NCBI GenBank assembly: GCA_934462925.1
Contig: CAKSIT010000011.1
Coordinates: 1-64,000 of the forward strand
Source: an uncultured Oscillospiraceae bacterium
GTDB lineage: Bacteria > Bacillota > Clostridia > Oscillospirales > Ruminococcaceae
Length of the DNA: 64,000 nt
Reading direction: 5' to 3'
This document shows, in pieces, positions 50,321 to 58,528 of the stretch. Both the position numbers and the translations under genes were made by a program. Positions within the stretch are counted from its first letter, which is position 1. Every line of letters begins with the position of its first letter. The notes beneath the pieces were generated by a model. That model was not told the DNA's origin. It searched no databases and saw only the letters and a program-made list of their open reading frames with translations.

Positions 50321-51601
50321 ATGCTTTACACACAGATGACCAAGGAACAGCTGAGCGCAGAGAAGCAGAAGCTGGAGAAAGAGTACGACGCCTATAAGGC
50401 AAAGGGACTTAAGCTTGATATGTCCCGCGGCAAGCCCGCGCCCGAGCAGCTGAACCTGTCGCTTGATATGCTGCTGCACTGCCTTGACGGCAACTACAAG
50501 TCCTCTAACGGCATTGACTGCCGCAACTACGGCGTGCTTGACGGCATTCCCGAGGCTAAGGCGCTCTTTACGAAAATGCTCGGCGTAAACAACGACGAGA
50601 TTATCGTAGGCGGCAACTCCTCGCTTCAGCTTATGTACGACACGCTTATCCGCGCAATGCAGCTCGGCGTTCTCGGCAGCGACAAGCCGTGGTGCAAGTA
50701 CGAGAGCGTAAAGTTTATCTGCCCCGCGCCCGGCTACGACAGGCACTTCGCTATCTGCGAGGCGCTCGGTATCGAAATGATTCCCGTAGCTTATAAGGAA
50801 GACGGCCCCGATATGGACGAGGTGGAGCGCCTTGCAGCCTCCGACGAGTCGATAAAGGGTATCTGGTGCGTTCCTATGTACTCCAACCCCACGGGCATAA
50901 CATATTCCGACGAGGTTGTAAAGCGCTTTGCAGCACTCAAGCCCGCCGCAAAGGACTTCCGAATTTTCTGGGATAACGCATACTGCGTTCACCACCTGTC
51001 CGACGCCGACCGAGACCACCTGCTGAACATCATCGACGAGTGCAAGAAAGCGGGCAACCCCGACCTCGTGCTGGAGTTCACCTCCACGTCTAAGATATCG
51101 TTCCCCGGCGGCGGTCTTGCGGTAATCGCTGCAAGCAAGGCAAACATCGACTTCATCAAGAGTCAGATGACCTATCAGACCATAGGCTTCGACAAGCTCA
51201 ATCAGCTGCGCCACGCAAAGTATTTCAAGGACTTCAACGGCATTCAGGAGCATATGCGCCACCACGCCGCAATAATCCAGCCCAAGTTCAACGTTGTGCT
51301 TTACGCGCTCGATAAGGAGATAGCTCCCCTCGGCATAGGCAGCTGGAAGAAGCCCAAGGGCGGCTACTTTATAAGCTTCAACTCGCTTGATGGCTGCGCA
51401 AAGCGCATCGTATCCCTCGCTAAGGAAGCGGGCGTTGTAATGACCGGCGCGGGCGCTACCTACCCCTACGGCAAAGACCCGCACGACAGCAACATAAGAA
51501 TAGCGCCGACATTCCCCTCGGTAGAGGAACTTAGCACGGCAATGGAGATATTCTGCGTTTGCGTTAAGCTTGCAAGCGTTGAGAAGCTGCTGGCGGAATA
51601 A
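50321..51601 (+). CDS. Class I aminotransferase, aspartate aminotransferase Ic-like
   Basis: A 426-aa PLP enzyme of the short branch usually called aspartate aminotransferase group Ic (Pfam Asp_aminotransf, PF12897). Hallmarks are KLDMSRGKPAPEQL, CRNYGVLDGIPEAK, PMYSNPTGITYSDE and the PLP-lysine in TSTSKISFPGGG. It probably transaminates aspartate or another amino acid with 2-oxoglutarate. The start at 50321 is favoured because AAGGGG sits 7 bases upstream; the ATG at 50315 is too close. It is monocistronic; the TATAAT at the end of the third tandem repeat may serve as its -10. Confidence 0.9.
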   Translation: MLYTQMTKEQLSAEKQKLEKEYDAYKAKGLKLDMSRGKPAPEQLNLSLDMLLHCLDGNYKSSNGIDCRNYGVLDGIPEAKALFTKMLGVNNDEIIVGGNSSLQLMYDTLIRAMQLGVLGSDKPWCKYESVKFICPAPGYDRHFAICEALGIEMIPVAYKEDGPDMDEVERLAASDESIKGIWCVPMYSNPTGITYSDEVVKRFAALKPAAKDFRIFWDNAYCVHHLSDADRDHLLNIIDECKKAGNPDLVLEFTSTSKISFPGGGLAVIAASKANIDFIKSQMTYQTIGFDKLNQLRHAKYFKDFNGIQEHMRHHAAIIQPKFNVVLYALDKEIAPLGIGSWKKPKGGYFISFNSLDGCAKRIVSLAKEAGVVMTGAGATYPYGKDPHDSNIRIAPTFPSVEELSTAMEIFCVCVKLASVEKLLAE

Positions 51602-51618
51602 TTCATAATATCTGATAA

Positions 51619-51651
51619 AGGGCGCTCGCCAAAGTGGGAGCGCCCTTTTTT
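51619..51651 (+). terminator. Terminator of the aminotransferase gene
   Basis: The stem GGGCGCTC/GAGCGCCC with an 11-nt loop is followed by six T. Confidence 0.8.
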
Positions 51652-51659
51652 GTATACCG

Positions 51660-51980
51660 TCACTCCACGTCAAGGTCCTCCAGCAGGCGGGAAACCTCGC
51701 TCATGCCGCGAAGCCTTATCCCATCGCGCAGCAGGCGCGCGTCCGCGGGGTTTATCTGCGTTACGGGGGTGGAGTAAACCGCGGCGGGTTCGTCGTCGCC
51801 CTCGCGGAAAAGCGCCACCCTGCCGTCGTACTCCTTTATGATGAAATACGCGGCGGTGTCGCTTACAAGCTCCTGCGCCTGCGCCAGCACGTCGGAGCAT
51901 TCGCCCGCGGCGTACGCTGCGCCCGCGCCGATTATTGCAAGCGCCGCAAGAGAGCCTGTCAGCTTTCCGTAAAAACTCAT
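51660..51980 (-). CDS. Secreted BofC-C-like protein
   Basis: A 106-aa protein with a signal peptide (residues 5-25, LTGSLAALAIIGAGAAYAAG), then a domain reading YFIIKEYDGRVALFREGD and later LRDGIRLRGMSEVSRLLEDL. This pattern resembles the C-terminal domain of BofC, the intermembrane-space regulator of SpoIVB signalling, as found in many short clostridial proteins. A sporulation role is therefore possible but not shown. The start follows AAGGAGG. Confidence 0.7.
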   Translation of the reverse strand: MSFYGKLTGSLAALAIIGAGAAYAAGECSDVLAQAQELVSDTAAYFIIKEYDGRVALFREGDDEPAAVYSTPVTQINPADARLLRDGIRLRGMSEVSRLLEDLDVE

Positions 51981-52214
51981 GTTGCGTTCCTCCTTTTCTA
52001 AGGCATGACAGCTTAAAACTGCCTGTTTGTATTGTTGCCGACAAATCCTGCATTATTCCGTATTCGGCAAAGGCTGCGGGCTTTTTGCCCATTTTTTGCG
52101 CGCGTAATCGGGGGATTTTTGTTTATTCCGCAGAAAAATACTGACATCAGCAAAAATGCGCAACACCAAAGCAACAGTTTGTCCCTTTTGGTACATCAAG
52201 GCGCATATTGTCCA

Positions 52215-52243
52215 TTGAAAAAAACCGCGCGCTGTCGTATAAT
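52215..52243 (+). promoter_or_regulatory. Predicted promoter of the acyltransferase/polyketide-like locus
   Basis: TTGAAA (52215-52220) and TATAAT (52238-52243) with 17-bp spacing. The promoter overlaps an ATG at 52242, which excludes that codon as the start of the acyltransferase. The remainder of 51981-52289 shows no gene. Confidence 0.7.
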
Positions 52244-52289
52244 GTTTTCGGGTGGGAAAATCCGCCCGACTGTAAAAGGAGAGTGTGCT

Positions 52290-52976
52290 TTGGAGAATAA
52301 AAGCCCCGTAAAGCAGTCGGTCTGGGGGAGAATTTTTCAGACGCTGATAACATGGACGGTGTACTTTCTGTTCCGCCCTAAGGTTATTTATAAGGACAAG
52401 AACATGAAGCGGGCGTTCAAAGGCAGCCCCGCCGTATTCGTAGCGAACCACACGCACCATTTCGACGGAGCGTTCGGCGGCGCGGTGCTTGGCAGGTTCA
52501 AGCCGTATGTGCTGGTAAAGAAAAGCTGGTACGAGAAAAAGCGCGTGGGTACGATGATAGGCTGGTGCAGGTGCATTCCCATATCGCTTGACGAGGCGGA
52601 CGGCGCATGGTTTGCCGCCGCGGAGCAGGTGATAGCCGCAGGGCGCTCAATGCTCATATTCCCCGAGGGCGGCCTTGCCCGCGAGGGGCATATGGAGCAG
52701 TTTAAGCCCGGCGCTGCGCTTGTAAGCGCTAAAGAGGGCGTGCCGATAATCCCCTGCGCAATTTACGGCAGGTACGACATGGTGTTCGGCAGGCGGCAGA
52801 AGATACTTGTGGGGCTGCCCATAGAAAGCAGCTGTCCGCCCGATATGCGCCACAGCAAGTACGCGCGCATTCTCTGCACGCAAGCGCAAAAGCAGGTGCA
52901 GGCGCTTTACGCCGAGCTTGAGAAGCGCTACGGAAGCTGCGGGCAGTACGCTGAGAAGCAGCTTCAGACCAACTGA
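52290..52976 (+). CDS. PlsC-family acyltransferase at the head of the polyketide-like locus
   Basis: A 228-aa lysophospholipid-type acyltransferase. The HX4D motif is in FVANHTHHFDGAFGG, and the second block is LIFPEGGLAREGHMEQFKPG, followed by VPIIPCAIYG. One membrane segment lies near the N-terminus. Translation probably begins at a TTG (52290), 8 bases after AAGGAG, since the only upstream ATG lies in the promoter. It is distinct from the housekeeping plsC at 19546 and precedes the ACP gene by 49 bases, including a small GGGCGCAGCGCCC hairpin. It may transfer the product of the ACP/KS system onto a glycerolipid; this is an inference from position. Confidence 0.85.
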   Translation: MENKSPVKQSVWGRIFQTLITWTVYFLFRPKVIYKDKNMKRAFKGSPAVFVANHTHHFDGAFGGAVLGRFKPYVLVKKSWYEKKRVGTMIGWCRCIPISLDEADGAWFAAAEQVIAAGRSMLIFPEGGLAREGHMEQFKPGAALVSAKEGVPIIPCAIYGRYDMVFGRRQKILVGLPIESSCPPDMRHSKYARILCTQAQKQVQALYAELEKRYGSCGQYAEKQLQTN

Positions 52977-53025
52977 GTTAAGAACGGGCGCAGCGCCCGA
53001 AATTATATTTTGAGAGGTAAACATT

Positions 53026-53271
53026 ATGAACACAGAAATCGCAGAAAAAATCAAGGGAATGCTTGTTGAGAACCTTCGTATACCCGCTGACGAGCTTGAG
53101 TACACCTCGGAGCTTTTCGGTGACGATATCGGGCTTGACTCCATCGACTCCATCGAGATAATCGCAGGTATCGACAACCTTTTCGGCGTACAGATGACCG
53201 GCGCTGCAAGAGAGAACTTCCAGACCATCGAAACGCTCACAAAGTACGTTGAGGAGCATATGGGTGAATAA
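53026..53271 (+). CDS. Acyl carrier protein of the polyketide-like locus
   Basis: An 81-aa four-helix ACP. The phosphopantetheine attachment Ser39 lies in LDSIDSIEII, where DSID replaces the canonical DSL of fatty-acid ACPs; such variants are seen in ACPs dedicated to secondary pathways. A clear GAGAGG ribosome site precedes the ATG. The stop is one base before the KS start. The local PPTase at 57125 is the likely activator. Confidence 0.92.
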   Translation: MNTEIAEKIKGMLVENLRIPADELEYTSELFGDDIGLDSIDSIEIIAGIDNLFGVQMTGAARENFQTIETLTKYVEEHMGE

Positions 53272-53272
53272 T

Positions 53273-55615
53273 ATGGCTGATAACAGACGAGTTGTTGTAA
53301 CGGGTTTGGGGCTTGTGTGCGCCATCGGCGACAGCACCGACAAATGCTGGAGCAGCGCCATAAACGGCGTTACGGGCATAGACACGGTGCAGTCGGTTGA
53401 CACAGAGGGCTGCTACGCGCACCTCGGCGCGGAGGTCCGCATAAGCTCAAAGGACCTGTCGGGCGAGAACTACGACCGCTCCTCCCTGCTTTGCATTAAG
53501 GCTGCGGGCGAGGCGCTTGCGGACGCGTGCTACCCCGTGACCGAGGAAAGCTCCGCGCGCATAGGCGTTATCGTGGGCAACTGCGTTGGCGGCGCTGCAA
53601 GCATAGACAAGTACTATACCGACGAGATAAAGGGCGGCGGCTCTGACGCGGCGGATATCCTAAAAATGCCCGCCTCCGCCATTGCAAACAACGTTGCAAG
53701 GCACTTCGGGCTTAACGGCGTTACCGCGAACATTGTAAACGCGTGCGCGGCAGGCACTATGAGCCTTTCCTACGCGTGCGACCTTATCCGCGCGAGCAAA
53801 GCTGACGCGTTCTGCGCGGGCGGCTCGGACAGCTTCTCGTCGCTGGCGTTCAGCGGCTTCCACGCGCTGCACGCGCTCGACGAACACGCCTGCGCGCCGC
53901 TCAACCACAACAGCGGCATTACGCTCGGCGAGGGCGCGGGCATACTTATACTCGAAAGCTACGAACACGCAAAGGCGCGCGGCGCTAAGATATACTGCGA
54001 GGTGCTGGGTTCCGGCGTAAGCTCTGACGCTTACCATATAACAGCCCCCCGCCCCGACGGCAAGGGGCAGATGCTCGCCACCACCCGCGCGGTCAAGAAC
54101 TCGGGGCTGTCGTTTGGCGACATCGACTACATCAACGCGCACGGCACGGGTACTGCAAAAAACGACGACGCGGAGTTCCTCTCCGTACACACGCTCTTTG
54201 ACGGCAACGACCACCTGTCCGTGTCCTCTACCAAGTCCATGACGGGGCATTGCCTCGGCGCGGCTGGCTCTATTGAAGCGGTGCTTACCGTTAAGGCGGT
54301 ATGCTCGGATATCGTGCCGCCCACCATCGGCTATAACGACGAGGACCTCGCGCGGCTTAAGGAAAAGGCGGGCGATATCGACTTCGTGCCTAACGTAAGG
54401 CACGAGAAGCCCGTTCGCTACGCGGTTTCCAACAACTACGCGTTCGGCGGCAACAACGCAAGCATTGTCTTTGCAAAGCAGCCGCACGCTATCCCCGACC
54501 ACACCAACAGGGCGCGTATTTTCGTTACCGGTATAGGCGCGCTTGAAAGCGTCGCTCCCGCCGAGGCCGGCAAGGGAAGGCGCGTTGAAATCACAAGCGA
54601 CGACTACAAGGCGCACGGCATAAAAATGGCGTTCTACCGCAAGCTTGACCGCTTCTCGCAGCTGCAGCTCATTAGCGGAATGCGCGCGCTTGCGGACGCG
54701 GGCGTTGAAATAACCGACGACAACCGCGACGACGTAGGCATAATCATAGGCACGGCGGACGGCCCTATGACCGAAATCGTGGGCTTTCAGAAGAACACCG
54801 TGGAGCATGGCACGGCGAACGGCAGCGCATTCTCGTTCCCTAATACCGTTTATAACGCGGCGGGCGGCTATTTCTCCATATTCGCGGGGATAATGGGCTA
54901 TAACGTTACGGTTGCGAACGGCGTACAGGCGGGTTTACAGGCGGTATGCTACGCTGCCGACGTTATCCGCAGCGGCGAGGAAAGCATTATGGTGGCAAGC
55001 GGCACGGACGAAAACACCGACACCACCGCGGAGCTTTACGGGCGGCTCGGGCTTATTGCGGACAGCGCGCCCTGCGCTATGGACAAAAAGGGCTTTGTTC
55101 TCGGCGAGGGTTCGGTATCGCTCATTCTCGAAAAGGACGAGTCCTGCGACAAGCGCGGTGCAAAGAAGTACGCGGAGCTTGCGGGCTACGGTATGGCGCA
55201 CAAGTCCGTTGAGTTCGGCACGATAAGCGGCTCGGAGAGCGCGCTTCGCGGCGCGGTTCTCGCGGCGTGCGCGGACGCCGGTATTTCCCCCGACGACATA
55301 AGCGCGGTGTGCGCTTTCGCCGACGGCCACAGCACGGTTGACGCGCTCGAGCTTTCGGTATACAAGGACGTTTTCACAAAGGATATGCCGCTTTTCTTCG
55401 TTAAGGAGAGCATGGGCGAGGCAAGAGCTGCGGCTTCTGCAAAGCAGGCGGCGTTCGCGGCAGGGCTGCTTTCGGGCGAAGTAAAGAGCGCGGACGGCTA
55501 TATGCTGCGCACGGGCGAACGCGCGCAGGTAAGCGCGGACGGAATGCAGTACGTTCTAGCAGCAGGTTTCGGCGTGGGCGGCTCTTATTCCGCGGTTATA
55601 TTCAAAAAGGCATAA
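53273..55615 (+). CDS. Fused beta-ketoacyl synthase and inactive (chain-length-factor-like) ketosynthase
   Basis: A 780-aa protein with two thiolase-fold ketosynthase domains in tandem. The first (residues 1 to about 410) is FabF-like with a full catalytic set: Cys158 in VNACAAGTMS, His290 in INAHGTGT, and Lys321 and His326 in STKSMTGHCLG. The second (about 420-780) keeps the fold (DRFSQLQLISGMRALADAGV, GEGSVSLILEKD, GFGVGGSYSAVIF) but has Val551-Gln552 where the Cys should be (ANGVQAG) and MGEARAA in place of the second His region. It thus resembles the KS-beta/chain length factor of type II polyketide synthases, here fused to the active partner. It is coupled to the ACP gene. A long-chain or polyene product built on ACP is expected. 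Confidence 0.9.
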   Translation: MADNRRVVVTGLGLVCAIGDSTDKCWSSAINGVTGIDTVQSVDTEGCYAHLGAEVRISSKDLSGENYDRSSLLCIKAAGEALADACYPVTEESSARIGVIVGNCVGGAASIDKYYTDEIKGGGSDAADILKMPASAIANNVARHFGLNGVTANIVNACAAGTMSLSYACDLIRASKADAFCAGGSDSFSSLAFSGFHALHALDEHACAPLNHNSGITLGEGAGILILESYEHAKARGAKIYCEVLGSGVSSDAYHITAPRPDGKGQMLATTRAVKNSGLSFGDIDYINAHGTGTAKNDDAEFLSVHTLFDGNDHLSVSSTKSMTGHCLGAAGSIEAVLTVKAVCSDIVPPTIGYNDEDLARLKEKAGDIDFVPNVRHEKPVRYAVSNNYAFGGNNASIVFAKQPHAIPDHTNRARIFVTGIGALESVAPAEAGKGRRVEITSDDYKAHGIKMAFYRKLDRFSQLQLISGMRALADAGVEITDDNRDDVGIIIGTADGPMTEIVGFQKNTVEHGTANGSAFSFPNTVYNAAGGYFSIFAGIMGYNVTVANGVQAGLQAVCYAADVIRSGEESIMVASGTDENTDTTAELYGRLGLIADSAPCAMDKKGFVLGEGSVSLILEKDESCDKRGAKKYAELAGYGMAHKSVEFGTISGSESALRGAVLAACADAGISPDDISAVCAFADGHSTVDALELSVYKDVFTKDMPLFFVKESMGEARAAASAKQAAFAAGLLSGEVKSADGYMLRTGERAQVSADGMQYVLAAGFGVGGSYSAVIFKKA

Positions 55616-55623
55616 TTTTATCA

Positions 55624-55726
55624 GGACTGGCGAGAAGCCCTCAGATTCTAGAAACCCGCATAACAACTAGGCTGCTTGCCTGTTGTTATGCGGGTGACAA
55701 CGAAGATGAGGGTTTATCGCCAGTCC
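55624..55726 (-). repeat. Family C hairpin element, full copy (C2)
   Basis: A 103-bp sequence that folds end to end: outer stem GGACTGGCGA/TCGCCAGTCC, middle stem CCCTCA/TGAGGG, inner stem ACCCGCATAACAAC/GTTGTTATGCGGGT, and an AGGC/GCCT stem under the terminal loop. It begins 8 bases after the KS stop. It aligns without gaps to the inverted copy at 58529-58631, although much of the stem sequence differs. Confidence 0.8.
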
Positions 55727-55766
55727 AAAAGGCGGCAGAGATAGTGGCTGCCGCCCGTATACTTTC

Positions 55767-55933
55767 ATAAGGGAACCTCTAAAAACCGGTTTGAAAAGGG
55801 AAAATGGGTAGAGTGCGCCGAATGCGATGAAAGCCGACGAAGTAAGGCTGTATGCCTTACGAGGAGGTTTGAAGAAGCAGTCGGTGTGCTATACACATTT
55901 TCACTCAAACAAGGTTTTTAGAGGTGACCATAA
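55767..55933. mobile_element. Family B MITE-like element, short form (B2)
   Basis: A 159-bp element (55771-55929) with terminal repeats GGGAACCTCTAAAAACC and GGTTTTTAGAGGTGACC, bordered by ATAA on both sides as a 4-bp duplication. It is nearly identical to B1 (39201-39430) apart from lacking its 71-bp internal segment. It lies between the KS and FabG genes and may separate or re-promote the second half of the locus. Confidence 0.8.
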
Positions 55934-55948
55934 TTTTGTGGAGGACAT

Positions 55949-56686
55949 ATGGAAAACAAAGTCGCGCTTGTTACAGGCGCTTCACGCGGCATAGGCAGGG
56001 CCTGCGCGACACGGCTCGCCGAATGCGGCTACGACGTTGCGGTAAACTACGTGAGCAACGAGGCAAAGGCTGCCGAGGCAGCAGCGGAAATAGAGCGGCT
56101 CGGCAGGCGCGCAATAACCGTTAAGGCGGACACCGCCGACCTTAAGGCGGTGCAGGCTATGTTCCGCGAGGTACACAAGGCGTTCGGCAGGCTGGACGTT
56201 CTCGTAAACAACGCGGGCGTTGTGGACGACGCGTATCTTCTCATGATAAACGAGGATTCCCTCTCGCGCAGCCTTGATATCAACATCAAGGGCTATTTCC
56301 ACTGCGCGCAGCAGGCGGCGCTCAAAATGATGAGCAAAAAGCAGGGGCAGATAATCAACATATCCTCCGTAAGCTCCGTTCTCGCTGTAGAGGGGCAGGG
56401 CGTTTACTCCGCGACTAAGGGCGCGGTGAACTCCATGACGGCTACCCTTGCAAAGGAGCTTGCGCCCCGCGGCATAAGGGTGAACGCCGTAGCGCCCGGG
56501 TTCATTGAAACCGAGATGATAGACGCTATCCCCGCGGACAAGAAAGAGGAGTACCTCAAAGCCGTACCCATGCGCCGGTTCGGCACGGCGGGCGACGTTG
56601 CAAACGTTGTCGCGGCGCTATGCTCCGACGCGTTCAGCTACATGACGGGGCAGGTTATTGTGCTTGACGGAGGGCTTAGCCTATGA
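55949..56686 (+). CDS. 3-oxoacyl-ACP reductase (SDR family)
   Basis: A 245-aa NAD(P)H-dependent short-chain dehydrogenase of the FabG type. The cofactor loop is TGASRGIGRA, then NNAG, the catalytic Ser in INISSVSSV and Tyr-x3-Lys in GVYSATKGA, and a C-terminal GQVIVLDGG. It reduces the 3-ketoacyl chain made by the upstream KS. The start follows GTGGAGGAC and the stop overlaps the dehydratase start by 4 bases. Context argues for a dedicated reductase of this locus rather than the housekeeping FabG. Confidence 0.9.
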   Translation: MENKVALVTGASRGIGRACATRLAECGYDVAVNYVSNEAKAAEAAAEIERLGRRAITVKADTADLKAVQAMFREVHKAFGRLDVLVNNAGVVDDAYLLMINEDSLSRSLDINIKGYFHCAQQAALKMMSKKQGQIINISSVSSVLAVEGQGVYSATKGAVNSMTATLAKELAPRGIRVNAVAPGFIETEMIDAIPADKKEEYLKAVPMRRFGTAGDVANVVAALCSDAFSYMTGQVIVLDGGLSL

Positions 56687-57135
56687 TGAACCTCATGCAG
56701 ATAAACGCCCGCATAAAGCAGCGCCCGCCCTTTCAGATGATAGAGCGCGTGACGGAGCTTGTACCGAACGAGTCGGCGGTGGGCATAAAGAACGTTTCGG
56801 TAAACGAGCCGTACTTTATGGGACACTTCCCCGACGCGCCTATAATGCCGGGCGTTCTTATAATAGAAAGCTGCGCGCAGCTCTGCTCGCTCGTAATCTC
56901 CCCCGAAAACGCAGCGCAGGACGAGAGCAAGCTTTACGTGCTGCTTAAGGTAAAGGACTTCAAGTTCCTGCGGCCCGTTATCCCCGGGGATACGCTCAAT
57001 ATAAGCGTAAAGTGCGAGATGTCGGGCGCGGGCGCATACGAATTTTCCGCGGTGGTAACCGTGGACGGAAAGGTCAAGGCAAAGGGCAGTATGCTCTTTA
57101 CCTCAATGGACAAGAGCGCGGTATATGGAGAATAA
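56683..57135 (+). CDS. 3-hydroxyacyl-ACP dehydratase (FabZ-like)
   Basis: A 150-aa hotdog-fold dehydratase. The active-site His is in FMGHFPDAP and the Glu in PGVLIIESCAQL, matching the His/Glu dyad of FabZ. It starts MMNLMQINARIKQRPPFQMI, and the PPFQMI opening is also FabZ-like. It overlaps FabG by 4 bases and the PPTase by 11, so the three genes are translated as a block. With KS and FabG it would leave trans double bonds, since no enoyl reductase is encoded here. Confidence 0.9.
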   Translation: MMNLMQINARIKQRPPFQMIERVTELVPNESAVGIKNVSVNEPYFMGHFPDAPIMPGVLIIESCAQLCSLVISPENAAQDESKLYVLLKVKDFKFLRPVIPGDTLNISVKCEMSGAGAYEFSAVVTVDGKVKAKGSMLFTSMDKSAVYGE

Positions 57136-57802
57136 CGAAAAGCTTGAGCAGGCGCGCACGCCCCTGCTGGATATGGCCGCCTGCATAGTATCGGGCGGAG
57201 AATCAATGAGAACGCGCGTTGAGAACGCCATGAATTTCTACGCGCCCTCGGACGGGTATTTTACCCCGCTTCTCGCAAAGAGCGGCAGGGCGTTCGAACG
57301 CAGCGCAAGCGGCTTTCTGCTGCTTGACGGGCTTTTGCAGAAGAACAGGATAAACCGCGCGGAGCTTACGCTTACGCGCCTTGAAAGCGGCCGCCCGTGC
57401 TTTGTGGGCTGCGATACGCTCGATTTCAGCATATCTCACAGCGGCGCGTGCGCTATGTGCGCGCTCGCCGTGGGCGAGAACGCCTCCGTCGGCGCTGATT
57501 TGCAGCGCGAAAAGCGCTACCCCGACGAAAAGCTCTCCGAGCTTGCAATGGCGTTTATGGACGAGGAGGACATGGCGGCGTTCTACTACGCAAAGGACAA
57601 GCCGCGCGAGTTCTGCACCGCGTGGACGCACCTTGAAGCCTACCTTAAGCGTACGGGGCAGAGCGTTTTCACGGACCTGCGGCAGGTAAACCTGCACGGG
57701 GAGTTCTTTTCCGACGGCGTTATAATTATGGACGGAACACGATATTTCTACAGCATAAATACCGTGCAGTACGGGGAAGCCCCTGCTGACGGCGAGGAGT
57801 AA
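57125..57802 (+). CDS. Sfp-type 4'-phosphopantetheinyl transferase
   Basis: A 225-aa enzyme that loads the phosphopantetheine arm onto ACP Ser39. Sfp-family motifs are visible: GRPCF (region 1), DFSISHSGACAMCAL (region 2), VGADLQ in place of VGIDIE (region 3) and FCTAWTHLEAYLKRTGQ (region 4, W-x-x-x-E-A-x-x-K). The N-terminus is longer than that of AcpS. It overlaps the dehydratase gene by 11 bases. A dedicated PPTase inside a KS/ACP operon is a hallmark of secondary-metabolite or special-lipid loci. Confidence 0.88.
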   Translation: MENNEKLEQARTPLLDMAACIVSGGESMRTRVENAMNFYAPSDGYFTPLLAKSGRAFERSASGFLLLDGLLQKNRINRAELTLTRLESGRPCFVGCDTLDFSISHSGACAMCALAVGENASVGADLQREKRYPDEKLSELAMAFMDEEDMAAFYYAKDKPREFCTAWTHLEAYLKRTGQSVFTDLRQVNLHGEFFSDGVIIMDGTRYFYSINTVQYGEAPADGEE

Positions 57803-57804
57803 AT

Positions 57805-58515
57805 ATGAAGGTACTTGTATTAAACGGAAGCCCCAAGGCGGAGCGCTCCAACACGCTCAACATAACAAAGGCGTTCCTTAAGGGCTTTCCCGAGGACGCC
57901 GAAACGGAGTACGTTTCGCTCTACAAGCTCAACATAAAGCCCTGCGTGGGGTGCTTTTCCTGCTGGAGCAAAACGCAGGGGCATTGCGTGATAAACGACG
58001 ATATGCAGGGGCTTTACGGCAAGATAAAGAGCGCGGATATCATAATCGAGAGCTTTCCGCTCTACTTTTTCGGAATGCCCTCGCAGCTTAAGGCAATGAC
58101 GGACCGCTGCCTGCCGTTCATGCTGCCCTACATGGGCAACCTTGTCGAGGACAAGAACGCGTCCTTCCACGAGCTGCGCGACGAATCCATGCACGAAAAG
58201 CGCCTTGTGGTAATAACTACCTGCGGGTATGTTCAGGCAGAGCCTATGTACCCCGCGCTGCTTAAGGAGTTCGACCTTATCGCGGGCGAGGGCGGCTACA
58301 CGCCCATTCTCTGTCCCGAGGGCGAGCTTTTCATCGCCGAAAAGGCAAAGCGCCAGCGCGAGGGATACCTTGCGGATATCACAAAGGCGGGCGCGGAGTT
58401 CGCGGCGAACCGCGCGCTTTCCAAGGAAACTATGGAGCGCATTTCCCGCCCCATTCTGTCGCCCAAGGGATTTGAAACGATAACGCTCGCTCACTGGGAG
58501 CAGAGGAGTAAATAG
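57805..58515 (+). CDS. NADPH-dependent FMN reductase-family flavoprotein
   Basis: A 236-aa flavodoxin-fold protein (VLVLNGSPKAERSNTLNIT at the FMN phosphate loop, then IKPCVGCFSCWSKTQGHCVI with paired Cys, and SADIIIESFPLYFFGMPSQL). Such proteins reduce flavins, quinones or disulfides. It begins 2 bases after the PPTase stop and ends the locus, ahead of the family C hairpin. It might act on double bonds or a quinone made by the pathway, but no direct evidence is visible. Confidence 0.85.
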   Translation: MKVLVLNGSPKAERSNTLNITKAFLKGFPEDAETEYVSLYKLNIKPCVGCFSCWSKTQGHCVINDDMQGLYGKIKSADIIIESFPLYFFGMPSQLKAMTDRCLPFMLPYMGNLVEDKNASFHELRDESMHEKRLVVITTCGYVQAEPMYPALLKEFDLIAGEGGYTPILCPEGELFIAEKAKRQREGYLADITKAGAEFAANRALSKETMERISRPILSPKGFETITLAHWEQRSK

Positions 58516-58528
58516 TCTATGTGGCGGC

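Noticed and set aside
52032..52289. N-terminal extension of the second acyltransferase
   Set aside because: The predicted promoter (52215-52243) lies within it and the extension does not resemble the family. A TTG at 52290 has the ribosome site.
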